Assembly (NCBI RefSeq): GCF_002009425.1
Contig: NZ_CP019936.1
Location: forward strand, 1,349,001 to 1,413,000
Direction: 5' to 3'
From: Thiosocius teredinicola
GTDB lineage: Bacteria > Pseudomonadota > Gammaproteobacteria > Chromatiales > Chromatiaceae
DNA length: 64,000 bases
Shown here in pieces: positions 1-8,311 of the stretch. Every line of letters begins with the position of its first letter. The first letter of the stretch is position 1. The notes beneath the pieces are model-generated. The model had not been told where the DNA came from and ran no database searches. It worked only from the letters and a program-made list of their open reading frames with translations. Position numbers and translations under genes: made by a program.

Positions 1-865
1 CGCGCTGGCGCTGGTAGGTGACGATTTCATTGATGCGTTGCGTCTGTTCGTGGATCAGCTGGCGAACGCCGGAGTCGGATTCGCTGTCCGCCGCACCGCG
101 CAGCACGGCCAGCGGCGTCTTCATGCTGTGCGCCAGGTCGGCAAGGCTGTTGCGCACCCGTTCCTGGCGGGTTTGGTTCTGCGTGATCAGCGAGTTCAGG
201 TTGTCGGCCAGGCCGGTGAGCTCGCGCGGCACCCGGCCTTCGATCTGTGCACTCTCTCCCTGTTCGACACGACGTACGGCGTCGGTCATCTCGCGCAGCG
301 GGCGCAGCCCCCAGCTCACCAGCAAGAGTTGCGACAGCAGGAGTAACACACCGACACCACCGAGCCACAACCACAGCGTATTGCGAAATCCTTCGAGTTC
401 ATCGCGGAATGGCGTGATATCGGCCGCCACGGTGATCGAGTAATCAATCGGATTGCCGCGGTCGTCTTCCCACAAGATGCCCTGGTCGATCACGGCGAAT
501 TCGCCGGAGAAGCGAAAACGCGTCTGCCCCGGGGCCTGTGGCGTCATGGTCGGTGCCTTGCGCCCGAGCAGTGAGCGCGAGCGCCATCGGTAGTTGCCGT
601 TCTCGCCGGTGATCTTGGCGTACAGCCCCGAGTCGGGTTGGTTGAAATCGGGCGCGGCGAGAATCCCCGGCAGCCGCATGCGGCCCTGATCGTCCTCTTT
701 GGCCGAGGTCAGCAGGGTGTAGACGTGCGCCTGCAGCCGGTCGCGCGCGGCGCTTTCGGCGCTGCTGCGGAATGCGCGGTCGAGCGCCGCGGCGGCGATG
801 CCGAGAAACGCCACCAGAATCACCAGGCTGCTGATCAGCAATCGGCGCGCGATCGAGCGCCTCAC
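1..865 (-). CDS. PhoQ-like sensor histidine kinase, partial (C-terminus outside window)
   Basis: Inner-membrane sensor kinase, partner of the adjacent PhoP-like regulator. Translation of the minus strand from the GTG at 865 gives a first membrane segment at about residues 8-28, a periplasmic region of about 120 residues, a second segment (LWLWLGGVGVLLLLSQLLLV), a HAMP-like linker, and the H-box SLADLAHSMKTPLAVL with the phospho-acceptor His at residue 246 (codon 128-130). This H-box closely matches PhoQ. The catalytic ATPase domain lies beyond position 1. The GTG overlaps the TGA of the response regulator (GTGA), so the two are translationally coupled. The stimulus cannot be read from sequence; Mg2+ or cationic peptides would be the PhoQ precedent only. 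Confidence 0.88.
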   Translation of the reverse strand, partial: MRRSIARRLLISSLVILVAFLGIAAAALDRAFRSSAESAARDRLQAHVYTLLTSAKEDDQGRMRLPGILAAPDFNQPDSGLYAKITGENGNYRWRSRSLLGRKAPTMTPQAPGQTRFRFSGEFAVIDQGILWEDDRGNPIDYSITVAADITPFRDELEGFRNTLWLWLGGVGVLLLLSQLLLVSWGLRPLREMTDAVRRVEQGESAQIEGRVPRELTGLADNLNSLITQNQTRQERVRNSLADLAHSMKTPLAVLRGAADSESDSGVRQLIHEQTQRINEIVTYQRQR

Positions 866-1545
866 GCGGCCTCACCCTCCTTGACCAGCCGGTAGCCTCG
901 GCCGCGCAGGGTTTCGATGGGTTTGCGGCTGCCGTCGGGGTCGATCTTCTTGCGGATACGCCCGACCAACACCTCGACCACGTTGCTGTCGCGGTCGAAA
1001 TCTTGATCATAAATGTGTTCGGTAAGCTCGGTCTTGGAGACGACCTTGCCAGCATGCACGATCAGGTATTCGAGAATGCGGTACTCATGACCGGTCAGCG
1101 AGATCTGCTCGCCGTCGCGATACACGGTTTGCTCGGCGGTGTTCACTTCTACGCCGGCCGCACTGAGCAGCGGCGAGCTATGCCCCGCCGCGCGACGCAG
1201 CAGGGCATTGATGCGCGCCAGCAGCTCTTCGGTGTGAAACGGTTTGGTCAGGTAATCGTCGGCGCCGCTTTCCAGCCCCTCGACCTTGTCCTGCCAGGCG
1301 TCGCGCGCGGTCAGGATCAGGATCGGGAAGTCGCGTTGCAGCTTGCGCAGTTCGCGGATCAATTCGATGCCCGACATCCCGGGCAGCCCCAGGTCGATGA
1401 CCGCCAGGTCCATCGGATATTCGCGTCCGAGAAACAGGCCGTTCTCGCCGTCTTCTGCAGCATCGACTGAATAGCCCTTGCTTTCGAGCTGGGTGCGCAG
1501 CTGTTCACGCAAGGTGGGTTCATCTTCGACAACCAGGATACGCAT
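862..1545 (-). CDS. phoP: PhoP-like OmpR-family response regulator
   Basis: DNA-binding response regulator of 227 residues. The receiver domain (about 1-120) has the acidic pair E7-D8, the phospho-acceptor D51 in VIDLGLPG, the Thr in LILTARD and the Lys in YLTKPFH. A C-terminal winged helix (about 125-222) ends in the OmpR-type ETLRGRGYRLV. It overlaps the start of the kinase gene by 3 bases and follows two small secreted proteins on the same strand, so all four may form one operon. The name rests on similarity to PhoP and on the PhoQ-like H-box of the partner; an orthologous regulon is not shown. Confidence 0.88.
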   Translation of the reverse strand: MRILVVEDEPTLREQLRTQLESKGYSVDAAEDGENGLFLGREYPMDLAVIDLGLPGMSGIELIRELRKLQRDFPILILTARDAWQDKVEGLESGADDYLTKPFHTEELLARINALLRRAAGHSSPLLSAAGVEVNTAEQTVYRDGEQISLTGHEYRILEYLIVHAGKVVSKTELTEHIYDQDFDRDSNVVEVLVGRIRKKIDPDGSRKPIETLRGRGYRLVKEGEAA

Positions 1546-1645
1546 GGTCGTGGTTCCTCAAGCCATCGCTGCGCGTTTCAGCAGCGTGTGTCGGATATCT
1601 CGGTGGGATTGCGGGGGCGGCAAAAAAGCCGCGAACGGCACCTGC

Positions 1646-1918
1646 TCAACGCTTGCTGCGACGTTCGAATCGACCGGATTCGGCGTCCACGTTGAGACGT
1701 TTCACCCGACCGTCATTGGTCAGGATGCGAATCTTGTGCGACTCGCGCCCGCCGCGGTTCTTGGTTTCCGCCGACAACACTCTGCCGGGGTAGCGATCGC
1801 GTGCCTCTTCAACCGCCTGGTCGAGAGACTTGCGTCGATCGCCGGCCAGACTGGGTGCGCTCAATAGAATGGCGATCAGTGCGATCAACAGCGTTTTTGT
1901 GTAGTACCACCGCTTCAT
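1646..1918 (-). CDS. PepSY-domain periplasmic protein
   Basis: Short secreted protein of 90 residues. It has a signal peptide (MKRWYYTKTLLIALIAILLS, cleavage near SLA-G) followed by one PepSY-like module: SLDQAVEEARDRYPGRVLSA, then a beta strand HKIRILTNDGRVKRLNVD. PepSY proteins are often inhibitors or accessory sensors and commonly sit beside PhoPQ-like or other two-component genes, as here. It lies 17 bases after the preceding secreted protein and about 100 bases before phoP, so co-transcription with the two-component pair is likely. The C-terminus is very basic (RFERRSKR). Confidence 0.75.
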   Translation of the reverse strand: MKRWYYTKTLLIALIAILLSAPSLAGDRRKSLDQAVEEARDRYPGRVLSAETKNRGGRESHKIRILTNDGRVKRLNVDAESGRFERRSKR

Positions 1919-1935
1919 CTTCTGCTTCCACGACC

Positions 1936-2358
1936 TCAGAACACCATCGGGCGCAGGCCGGTTTCAATGCGGATGACCCGACCCGGTTTCTGGTCGGTGT
2001 GTGTCCGGTAGGTGCGCCCCTGGTATTGATACTCTACATTGTAACCGACCAACGCTTCGCGGTTTTCCCAACGCTCGACCGATTCACAGCGGCGTACCAC
2101 GCCTTGTTCGGCAAGGTCGCGTTGTGCGTCGTCGGCCGAGTTCGGCGCACGCTTTTTCCAACAGCGCTGTTCGGCCACTGCGGTCGGTACGGTGGCATAG
2201 ACAGGGCTGACATCGATGACCTTGGCGAGCGCGCCATTGCCGTCGTATTTGACTTGGCCGAATGTGGGGCTGGCGGCCGCAGATACCATGCCGGCAAGAG
2301 CGCAGGCGGCTAGGGCGCCCGTGCCGACCATCAGGATTCTTCCGATTGGGTTTCTCAT
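1936..2358 (-). CDS. Small secreted protein resembling the C-terminal part of glycine-zipper (17 kDa-type) envelope proteins
   Basis: Protein of 140 residues with a hydrophobic N-terminus (about residues 5-28) that fits a signal peptide. The second half contains CESVERWENREALVGYN followed by a Tyr-rich strand pattern (VEYQYQGRTYRTHTDQKPG). That pattern resembles the C-terminal beta region of SlyB/17-kDa glycine-zipper proteins, but no glycine zipper is present. Two cysteines (QRCWKK and RRCESV) could form a disulfide. It is the first gene of the minus-strand group leading into PepSY-phoP-phoQ. The exact function is unknown; the family link is from pattern memory. Confidence 0.6.
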   Translation of the reverse strand: MRNPIGRILMVGTGALAACALAGMVSAAASPTFGQVKYDGNGALAKVIDVSPVYATVPTAVAEQRCWKKRAPNSADDAQRDLAEQGVVRRCESVERWENREALVGYNVEYQYQGRTYRTHTDQKPGRVIRIETGLRPMVF

Positions 2359-2446
2359 TCGTCTGCCTCGCCCTATCCAGGGTAGGTTGCCCGTTTTGCA
2401 GCAACTCTACGCGAGCCATCCTGAACGTTTGCTGAACGATAGGGTG

Positions 2447-3229
2447 TCAGTGACGCGGTCGTATCTGGGCCAGCAGGAACAGCCCGACTGCCGCGGTGAC
2501 GATCGACGGACCAGCCGGGGTGTCGAACCACAACGCGGCCGACAGTCCCGCGGCAACGGCGATGGCGCCGGCCAGGGTTGCCAGCAGTCCCATCTGCTCC
2601 GGGCTGTTGCTGAAACGTTGGGCGGTGGCCGCCGGAATGATCAGCAGCGCCGTGATCAGCAGCACACCGACGATCTTCATCGCCGCGGCGATCACCAGGG
2701 CGACCAGCAGCATGAAAACCAGCTTGATGCGTGCCACAGGCACGCCGTCGACGGCGGCCAGGTCGGCATGCACCGTCAGGTTCAACAGTGGACGCCAGAT
2801 CAGCGTCAGCACTACCAGACAAGACACCGCACCCGCCCAGATCCAGATCAGGTCGGTGACGCCGACGGCCAGGATGTCGCCGAACAGATAGGCCTGCAGG
2901 TCTACCCGGAGATCTTCGCGAAAGCTGATCGCGACCAGGCCGATCGCCAGTGAACCGTGCGCCAGTATTCCCAACAGCGTATCGGTCGCCAGGTCGCTGC
3001 GACGTTGCAGGGTCAGCAGGGCGATCGCGATCAGTACGGCCAGCACTAGCACGCTGAACTGCAGGCTGACCTGGAACAACAGGCCGAGCGCGATGCCGAG
3101 CAGTGCCGAATGCGCCAGCGTGTCGCCGAAGTAGGCCATGCGCTGCCACACGACGAACACGCCGAGCGGGCCGCTGACCAGCGTCAGCCCCAGCCCCGCG
3201 GCGAGCGCACGCAACATGAAGTCATCCAT
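2447..3229 (-). CDS. znuB: Zinc ABC transporter permease ZnuB
   Basis: Membrane permease of the ABC-3 family, 260 residues, with about eight hydrophobic segments; MDDFMLRALAAGLGLTLVSG begins the first. It imports zinc delivered by ZnuA with energy from ZnuC. A longer in-frame reading exists upstream, but its sequence is an Arg/Thr-rich shadow of znuC; the ATG at 3229 gives the normal ZnuB length. Its start lies inside the last 8 bases of znuC, so it is translationally coupled. It is the last gene of znuA-zur-znuC-znuB. Confidence 0.93.
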   Translation of the reverse strand: MDDFMLRALAAGLGLTLVSGPLGVFVVWQRMAYFGDTLAHSALLGIALGLLFQVSLQFSVLVLAVLIAIALLTLQRRSDLATDTLLGILAHGSLAIGLVAISFREDLRVDLQAYLFGDILAVGVTDLIWIWAGAVSCLVVLTLIWRPLLNLTVHADLAAVDGVPVARIKLVFMLLVALVIAAAMKIVGVLLITALLIIPAATAQRFSNSPEQMGLLATLAGAIAVAAGLSAALWFDTPAGPSIVTAAVGLFLLAQIRPRH

Positions 3230-3986
3230 GGTCGTGCCGGTCCTCGTCGCACACCACGTCGCCATGCAGGTTGTGCGTGTGGTCGTGATGGTGGGTGTAG
3301 ACCGCGAGCGTGTCGGCCGCCGCGGTGCCGAACAGGTCGAGGTAGGCCGGATGCTGGCTGACCGTGTCGGGATGACCGGAGCAGCACACATGCTGGTTGA
3401 TGCACAGCACCTCGTCGGTCGAGGCCATGACCAGGTGCAGGTCGTGCGACACCATCATCACCGCGCATCCGCGCTGGTCGCGCAGGCGCATGATCAATGC
3501 ATACAGCTCGGTCTGGCCATTGACGTCGATGCCCTGTACCGGTTCGTCGAGCACCAGCAGGTTGGGGTCGCCGAGCAGGGCGCGGGCCAACAGCACGCGC
3601 TGGGTTTCGCCGCCCGACAGGGCCTGCATGGGGCGATCCAGCAGATGCGTTATGCCCACGTCGGCCGCACCGGCCGCCACCTTGTCGGCGTTGTGTTCGC
3701 TCAGGGTGAGAAAACGTTCAACGCTCAGTGGCATGCTGTCGGGCAGGCTGAGCTTCTGCGGCATGTAGCCGACCTTCAGGTTGCGCGCTTTTTCGACATG
3801 TCCGCGGGTTGGGCGCAACAGCCCCAGGGCGATGCGCACCAGGGTCGTCTTGCCGGCACCGTTCGGACCGATGACGGTCAGGATGCGTCCTCGGTCCAGC
3901 TCGAACGACACATGGTCGAGCAGCTGACGGCCCTTGACCGTCATGCACAGATTGGTGCCGACCAGCAGCTGTTCAGGTTTCAGCAT
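3222..3986 (-). CDS. znuC: Zinc ABC transporter ATPase ZnuC
   Basis: ATPase subunit of 254 residues. Walker A is GPNGAGKTT, the signature is LSGGETQRV, Walker B is LLVLDEPVQG, and the switch His is in MMVSHDLHLV. The C-terminal tail is His-rich (THHHDHTHNLHG), as in many ZnuC proteins, and may sense or hold zinc. It overlaps the end of zur by 14 bases and the start of znuB by 8 bases, which supports a single operon. Confidence 0.94.
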   Translation of the reverse strand: MLKPEQLLVGTNLCMTVKGRQLLDHVSFELDRGRILTVIGPNGAGKTTLVRIALGLLRPTRGHVEKARNLKVGYMPQKLSLPDSMPLSVERFLTLSEHNADKVAAGAADVGITHLLDRPMQALSGGETQRVLLARALLGDPNLLVLDEPVQGIDVNGQTELYALIMRLRDQRGCAVMMVSHDLHLVMASTDEVLCINQHVCCSGHPDTVSQHPAYLDLFGTAAADTLAVYTHHHDHTHNLHGDVVCDEDRHDHG

Positions 3987-4470
3987 GGTCTGCCACGCAC
4001 TGCGGACACAGCCCGGTAATCTCGACCGTCTGTTCGTGAATCTCGAATTCCAACTCGTCGGCGTTGCGCCGGATACGCTGGTTCAATGACGCGTCGGCCT
4101 GTTCCACGGCCATGCCGCAGGCCTCGCAGATAAATATCTGCGCCATGTGCTCGTCGCCCGGGGCAGAGCAGCCGACATAGGCGTTGCGCGACGTGATGCG
4201 GTGGATGAGTCCGTGCAGCAGCAGGAACTCCAGCGCCCGGTAGACGGTCGGCGGCGATGGCTTGTGACCGTCGGCAGTAATCTGCTCGAGCAGTTCATAG
4301 GCGCCGCTGGGGCGATGGCTGCGCCAGATCAGTTCGAGCACGCGGCGGCGGATCGGCGTCAGGCGCAGGCCGCGCGCTTTGCAGATGAGTTCGGCGTCGT
4401 TCAACGCGCTGCGGATGCACGCGCGATGATCGTGATCGCCGTGCGGAAAGGTGGCGTGCGGTGTCGTCAT
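3973..4470 (-). CDS. zur: Zinc uptake regulator Zur (Fur family)
   Basis: Repressor of 165 residues. The N-terminal winged helix includes GLRLTPIRRRVLELIW and PSPPTVYRALEFLLLHGLIH. The C-terminal dimerisation domain carries two CxxC pairs, FICEACGM and GLCPQC, for structural zinc. The N-terminal stretch has HGDHDH. The start at 4470 overlaps the znuA stop as ATGA; a longer in-frame reading only extends into a shadow of znuA. With zinc bound, Zur should repress this operon through the palindrome at 5427-5444, giving autoregulation. Confidence 0.92.
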   Translation of the reverse strand: MTTPHATFPHGDHDHRACIRSALNDAELICKARGLRLTPIRRRVLELIWRSHRPSGAYELLEQITADGHKPSPPTVYRALEFLLLHGLIHRITSRNAYVGCSAPGDEHMAQIFICEACGMAVEQADASLNQRIRRNADELEFEIHEQTVEITGLCPQCVADHAET

Positions 4471-5402
4471 CGATCGGCCTCCGTCAGGCATTCGTGCATG
4501 GTTCGACCCATCTGCCGCAGGGTCTCGAAGTACGCCTCGGGTCCCGGTTCGATGCTCGCACCCAAGGGATCGAGCACGGCGTGGCGGATCGGCAGGCCCT
4601 CGCTCAACATGTCGACCAGGCGGTCGTCGAACTGCGGCTCCGAGAACAGGCAACGGACCTGCTCGTCACGTAGCGCCTTGCGCAGCCAGCGCAGGTGGCC
4701 GGCACCCGGTCGGCGCTCGGGGTGGGTGGTTATCCCGCTCACGGGATGCAGGCCGTAGCGCCGTTCGAAGTACTGGTAGGCGTTGTGAAAAACCGTGTAG
4801 CGGGCCTCGAGCCCGTGCAGCTGCGCGCGCAGTTCATCGTCGAGGTCGGCCAGCCGCTGATTGAGCGCGTCGGCATTGCGGCGATAGAGGTCCGTACCAT
4901 CGGGATCGGCCGTGATCAGGGCATCGGCGATGGCGTCGACCATGCGTTGCGCATTGCCCGGCGACAGCCAGATGTGCGGGTCGATGGAAGACAGCGAACT
5001 TTTGTGCGTCTTATCTGCCTGAACGTGTTCCGCGTGGTCGTGTACGCCCTTTTGGGCGAGCAGTTCCAGGCCGGGAAGCGACAGCATGCTGATCGAGCGC
5101 TTCGCCGACAGCGTCGGCAGAATCCGCTCGAGCGGTTGCTCCAGTTCGGGGCCGATCCAGATGACAAGATCGGCATTGTTGATGGCACGTGCATCGGAGG
5201 GTCGCAGACTGAAGGTATGTGGCGATTCCGACCCGCTCAACAACAGCAACGGCTCGCCGCGCCCGCTCATGACCGCCGCGACCAGCGAATGCAGCGGTGC
5301 GATGCTGGCGACAACGCGCGGTGGGTGCGAGGCGGCGCCGACGTTGAACGCGACGGCGATGAACAACAGGGCCAGGGCCGTCCTGACTGGGTTTACGGTC
5401 AC
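4467..5402 (-). CDS. znuA: Zinc ABC transporter periplasmic binding protein ZnuA
   Basis: Secreted zinc-binding lipocalin-independent solute receptor of the TroA/ZnuA type, 311 residues. It has a signal peptide (TVNPVRTALALLFIAVAFNV), a short His-rich loop HDHAEHVQADKTH, and metal-site motifs SIAPLHSLVAAV, TVFHNAYQYFERRYGL and SEPQFDDRLVD. The GTG at 5402 was chosen because the only nearby in-frame ATG sits inside the Zur-like palindrome and would lie upstream of the signal peptide; GGAA stands about 8 bases before the GTG. It is the first gene of the four-gene zinc operon. Confidence 0.9.
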   Translation of the reverse strand: MTVNPVRTALALLFIAVAFNVGAASHPPRVVASIAPLHSLVAAVMSGRGEPLLLLSGSESPHTFSLRPSDARAINNADLVIWIGPELEQPLERILPTLSAKRSISMLSLPGLELLAQKGVHDHAEHVQADKTHKSSLSSIDPHIWLSPGNAQRMVDAIADALITADPDGTDLYRRNADALNQRLADLDDELRAQLHGLEARYTVFHNAYQYFERRYGLHPVSGITTHPERRPGAGHLRWLRKALRDEQVRCLFSEPQFDDRLVDMLSEGLPIRHAVLDPLGASIEPGPEAYFETLRQMGRTMHECLTEADR

Positions 5403-5426
5403 TGCGGATTCCGGGTGGATTTGGGT

Positions 5427-5444
5427 GTAATAGAATAACATTAC
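5427..5444 (-). promoter_or_regulatory. Candidate Zur box upstream of znuA
   Basis: An AT-rich imperfect inverted repeat, GTAAT-N8-ATTAC, is centred about 33 bases upstream of the chosen znuA start and is embedded in GC-rich surroundings. The core (GTAATGTTATTCTATTAC on the minus strand) resembles the gammaproteobacterial Zur consensus built around TGTTATAnTATAACA. Position and the presence of zur inside the same operon support negative autoregulation. The intergenic stretch 5403-5597 holds this site and, presumably, the divergent promoter of the cyclase gene, for which no clear match was seen. Confidence 0.65.
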
Positions 5445-5606
5445 AATCCGGTCACATGGGTCATCCCGGAAGTTGTCAATTGGAGAAAATTTTTGGGGTT
5501 GTGGTGTATTCGGCGCTATGGTTGACACACTCCTTGAAGTTCCCAACGGAAACTTGAGATATCGGGGCGCGTTTGACTCGATGCGGTCTGCGCGCCTGTG
5601 CGGTCG

Positions 5607-7145
5607 ATGGAAAAGACAGCGGTAATGAACACTAGTCAGAAAACCAGCGAGGCTTTTTTGCCCGGACCCGAACCACGCCACGAAGGCGACTCGATCCTGG
5701 GCCGTTGGATGCAGCAGATCTGGCAGCGCTACGAAAATTCGTCGTTGCCGCTCGGCTTGAAGTGGTCGGTGGCGATCGCGGCGCTGATCGTATTTGCCAT
5801 GGGTGTCCTCGGTTTCTACCTGATTCAGCAGCAGGAGGCCGGGTACCGCAGCCAGGTCGACCGCTTCAGCCAGGTCATCGTCGAGCAACTGGTCGGGGTC
5901 AGTGGCGAACCGCTGATGGCCGAAGACACCTTGTCGTTGCAGATTCTTCTACAGCGCCATGCGCAGAGTTCGCTGGTGCTCGGCGCCGCATTGCACGACG
6001 CCGAAGGCAAACTGGTCGCTGAAGCCGGCGTGAGCCCGCCCGGTGCCGACCAGCGCCGCTTCGACCAGGATGGCGTGGCTCCGTGGGATTGGGAGAGCGG
6101 CGACTACAAGGCGGTTTCTTACGTCAGCCCAGTGGTGTTCCAGGATGTGACGGCAGGCTATCTGACGGTCAGCATCGACCGTTCGCCGCTGGAGAAAGAT
6201 CTCCAAGAAACGCTGCGCTTCCTTATTATCTCGACGCTGCTGTTGATCCTGGTCGGCATCATTTTCGCGTCGGCGCTGGCGTACCGGATGTCGCGCCCGA
6301 TTGAGCGTCTGGCGCGGGCGGGCGAGGCCCTGGGTGCGGTCATGCCGCAGGTGGTTGTCGAACGGCGCGACGAGATCGGCCAGGTGCTCAATACCTTCCA
6401 ACACCTAGCAGAGGGCGTGAAGCGCAAGAACGAGGTCGAGGCCGCGTTGTCGCGTTATGTGTCGCCGCAGATCGCGCAGCAGGTACTGGCGAGTGACGCG
6501 GGCGGCGCCCTCGGTGGCGATTGCGTCGAAGGCAGCGTGCTGTTCTGCGACATCGTCGGTTTCACCGAGTTGTCGGAATCCCGCGAGCCCGGCGAGGTGG
6601 CGGCGCTGCTCAACGACTACTTCGGCTACTTTGCACTGGCTGCCGAGAGCTGTGGCGGCACGGTCGACAAGTTTATCGGCGACTGCATCATGATCGTGTT
6701 CGGTGTACCGGATGAAAACCCGCATCACGCATTGCACGCCATGACCTGCGGCATGCTGATCCAGCAGCTCACCCACCGCATCAACCGGATTCGCGAGTCG
6801 CTCAACCAGGCCACAGTGCGCCTGCGGGTGGGCATCAGTAGCGGCCCGATGCTGGCCGGCAACCTCGGCAGTTCCGAGCGCATGCAGTACACGGTGGTCG
6901 GCGACACGGTAAACGTGGCCGCTCGCCTGTGCAGCATCGCCGAGCCCGGTGGCGTGTTGGTCACCGAGTCCATGCTGTTGTGCGGTCACCCGGGCAACCT
7001 GGCGCACTACCGCCATCTGGGCGAGGCCAAGCTCAAGGGCCGCAAGAGCGGTGTCGAGGTGCGGGCGATGAACGTCGAAGCGGTTGCCCACGATATCAAT
7101 GCCGATCAATTGATCGATCAGATCCTGCAGGTTGTGGATAGCTGA
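5607..7145 (+). CDS. Membrane-bound class III adenylate/guanylate cyclase with HAMP domain
   Basis: Cyclic-nucleotide synthase of about 512 residues. One membrane helix near the N-terminus (WSVAIAALIVFAMGVLGFYL), a periplasmic domain of about 135 residues, a second helix (LRFLIISTLLLILVGIIFAS), a HAMP region, then the cyclase domain. Metal-binding Asp residues are in LFCDIVGFTELSE and FIGDCIMIVFG, the purine-selecting Lys is in VDKFIGD, and YTVVGDTVNVAARL gives the transition-state Asn/Arg. All are intact, and the Lys favours ATP as substrate. Possible starts are GTG 5598, ATG 5607 and ATG 5625; no ribosome site decides. Its stop overlaps the next ATG by one base. Confidence 0.87.
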   Translation: MEKTAVMNTSQKTSEAFLPGPEPRHEGDSILGRWMQQIWQRYENSSLPLGLKWSVAIAALIVFAMGVLGFYLIQQQEAGYRSQVDRFSQVIVEQLVGVSGEPLMAEDTLSLQILLQRHAQSSLVLGAALHDAEGKLVAEAGVSPPGADQRRFDQDGVAPWDWESGDYKAVSYVSPVVFQDVTAGYLTVSIDRSPLEKDLQETLRFLIISTLLLILVGIIFASALAYRMSRPIERLARAGEALGAVMPQVVVERRDEIGQVLNTFQHLAEGVKRKNEVEAALSRYVSPQIAQQVLASDAGGALGGDCVEGSVLFCDIVGFTELSESREPGEVAALLNDYFGYFALAAESCGGTVDKFIGDCIMIVFGVPDENPHHALHAMTCGMLIQQLTHRINRIRESLNQATVRLRVGISSGPMLAGNLGSSERMQYTVVGDTVNVAARLCSIAEPGGVLVTESMLLCGHPGNLAHYRHLGEAKLKGRKSGVEVRAMNVEAVAHDINADQLIDQILQVVDS

Positions 7146-8107
7146 TGATCCTACGCGTCGTTTTGCTTGCGCTGCTCGTGGCGCTTCCCGGCTGTACCAA
7201 GCTGACCAAGTCGTCTTCGAAGGAGGGTGTCGATACACCGTTGCCTGCGTCGGCGGCCGAATCGCTGACTCAGGCCCAGCAATTGGCACGCCGTGACGGC
7301 CGTTGGGCCGATGCACTCGCAATGTTGAAGGAAGCCAAGACGGCCTATCCTGAGAGTGCGGAGATCGCCAAGCTGTACGACGATCTGGCATCCGAACGCG
7401 ATGTGATCGCGCGTCAGATCCGCGACCAGATCATGGTCTCTGACGCCGAAAACTTTAAGAGCAAGATCGATCTGCTCGATCAGCTCGCATTAGTCGATGC
7501 GGATTCGCTGTTTGCCACCTCGCGCCGCCTTTATTGGAAAGAGAAACTGGGCGACCAGGAAGAGTCGCTGACGGCGTGCGGGGAAGAGCACGCCAAGACC
7601 CAGCCGGTGCTGGCGAGGCGTTGCTACGCCCTGGCGGTCGAGATTGCCGGTACCCCTGAATTGAAGGACCGGCTTGCCGCCGTCAACGCGACACTGCGGG
7701 CCAGCGAGAACAACGCCGCCAAGCGTCGCATCGCGGTCGAGAAACAGGACCGACAGGCACGGGGCAAGGAGCTGCTGGAAAGCGCACGCGCCGCGATCGA
7801 GGCACGCGAGTACCGCAAGGCCCTGGACATCCTCGATAAAGTGGCGCAGCTGCAGCCGAACAACCGCGAGGTGTCCGGTTTGCAGGAGAAGGCCTGGTCG
7901 ATGATCAGTCCGCAGGTCGAAGCATTGGTGAAGCTGGGTGATCACCTGTACCTCGATGAGCAGTTGAATGCCGCAGTCGCCACCTGGCAGGCGGCGCTCA
8001 GCCTGAAACCCGACGACGAGGACATCCTGGCACGCATCGAACGCGCCAAGAACGTGCTGAGCCGGCTCGACGAATTGCGCAAGCAGCAGAACTCGCCGAA
8101 GCCCTAG
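7145..8107 (+). CDS. TPR-containing lipoprotein paired with the cyclase
   Basis: Lipoprotein of 320 residues. The signal peptide ends in the lipobox LPGC (LLALLVALPGCTKL), so Cys17 is the acylation site. The rest is helical and TPR-like: QQLARRDGRWADALAMLKEA near the start, and REYRKALDILDKVAQLQPNN and LDEQLNAAVATWQAALSLKP near the end. ATG overlaps the cyclase TGA by one base. The pair is probably one transcription unit, and the lipoprotein may touch the cyclase periplasmic domain. No specific named family was recognised. Confidence 0.78.
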   Translation: MILRVVLLALLVALPGCTKLTKSSSKEGVDTPLPASAAESLTQAQQLARRDGRWADALAMLKEAKTAYPESAEIAKLYDDLASERDVIARQIRDQIMVSDAENFKSKIDLLDQLALVDADSLFATSRRLYWKEKLGDQEESLTACGEEHAKTQPVLARRCYALAVEIAGTPELKDRLAAVNATLRASENNAAKRRIAVEKQDRQARGKELLESARAAIEAREYRKALDILDKVAQLQPNNREVSGLQEKAWSMISPQVEALVKLGDHLYLDEQLNAAVATWQAALSLKPDDEDILARIERAKNVLSRLDELRKQQNSPKP

Positions 8108-8244
8108 GTCCGTAGACCTCCAGCGACCGCGAACCCCGACCGGTCGCATTCCCGTCAAACATATCTGATCGCCGCGAAGCAGTGCGGCGCGGCACCCGCA
8201 TGTCCATCGCTTTATCCCTACTTCTCGTGTGGGAACGGCGCGCC

Positions 8245-8271
8245 TAAAGCTGGCCGGTCAATGGCCGATAG
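8245..8271 (+). promoter_or_regulatory. Sigma-28 (FliA) promoter for the RR-CheC-GGDEF/EAL operon
   Basis: TAAAGCTG, 11 bases, then GCCGATAG. This matches the flagellar sigma-28 consensus TAAAGTTT-N11-GCCGATAA in 14 of 16 positions and lies about 40 bases before the response-regulator ATG at 8312. The rest of the 204-base gap 8108-8311 shows no other clear signal. It places the three downstream genes in the late flagellar regulon by inference. Confidence 0.75.
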
Positions 8272-8311
8272 GCAGCAGATACACGGAACGAATCTAAAGG
8301 GGAGATCGCCG

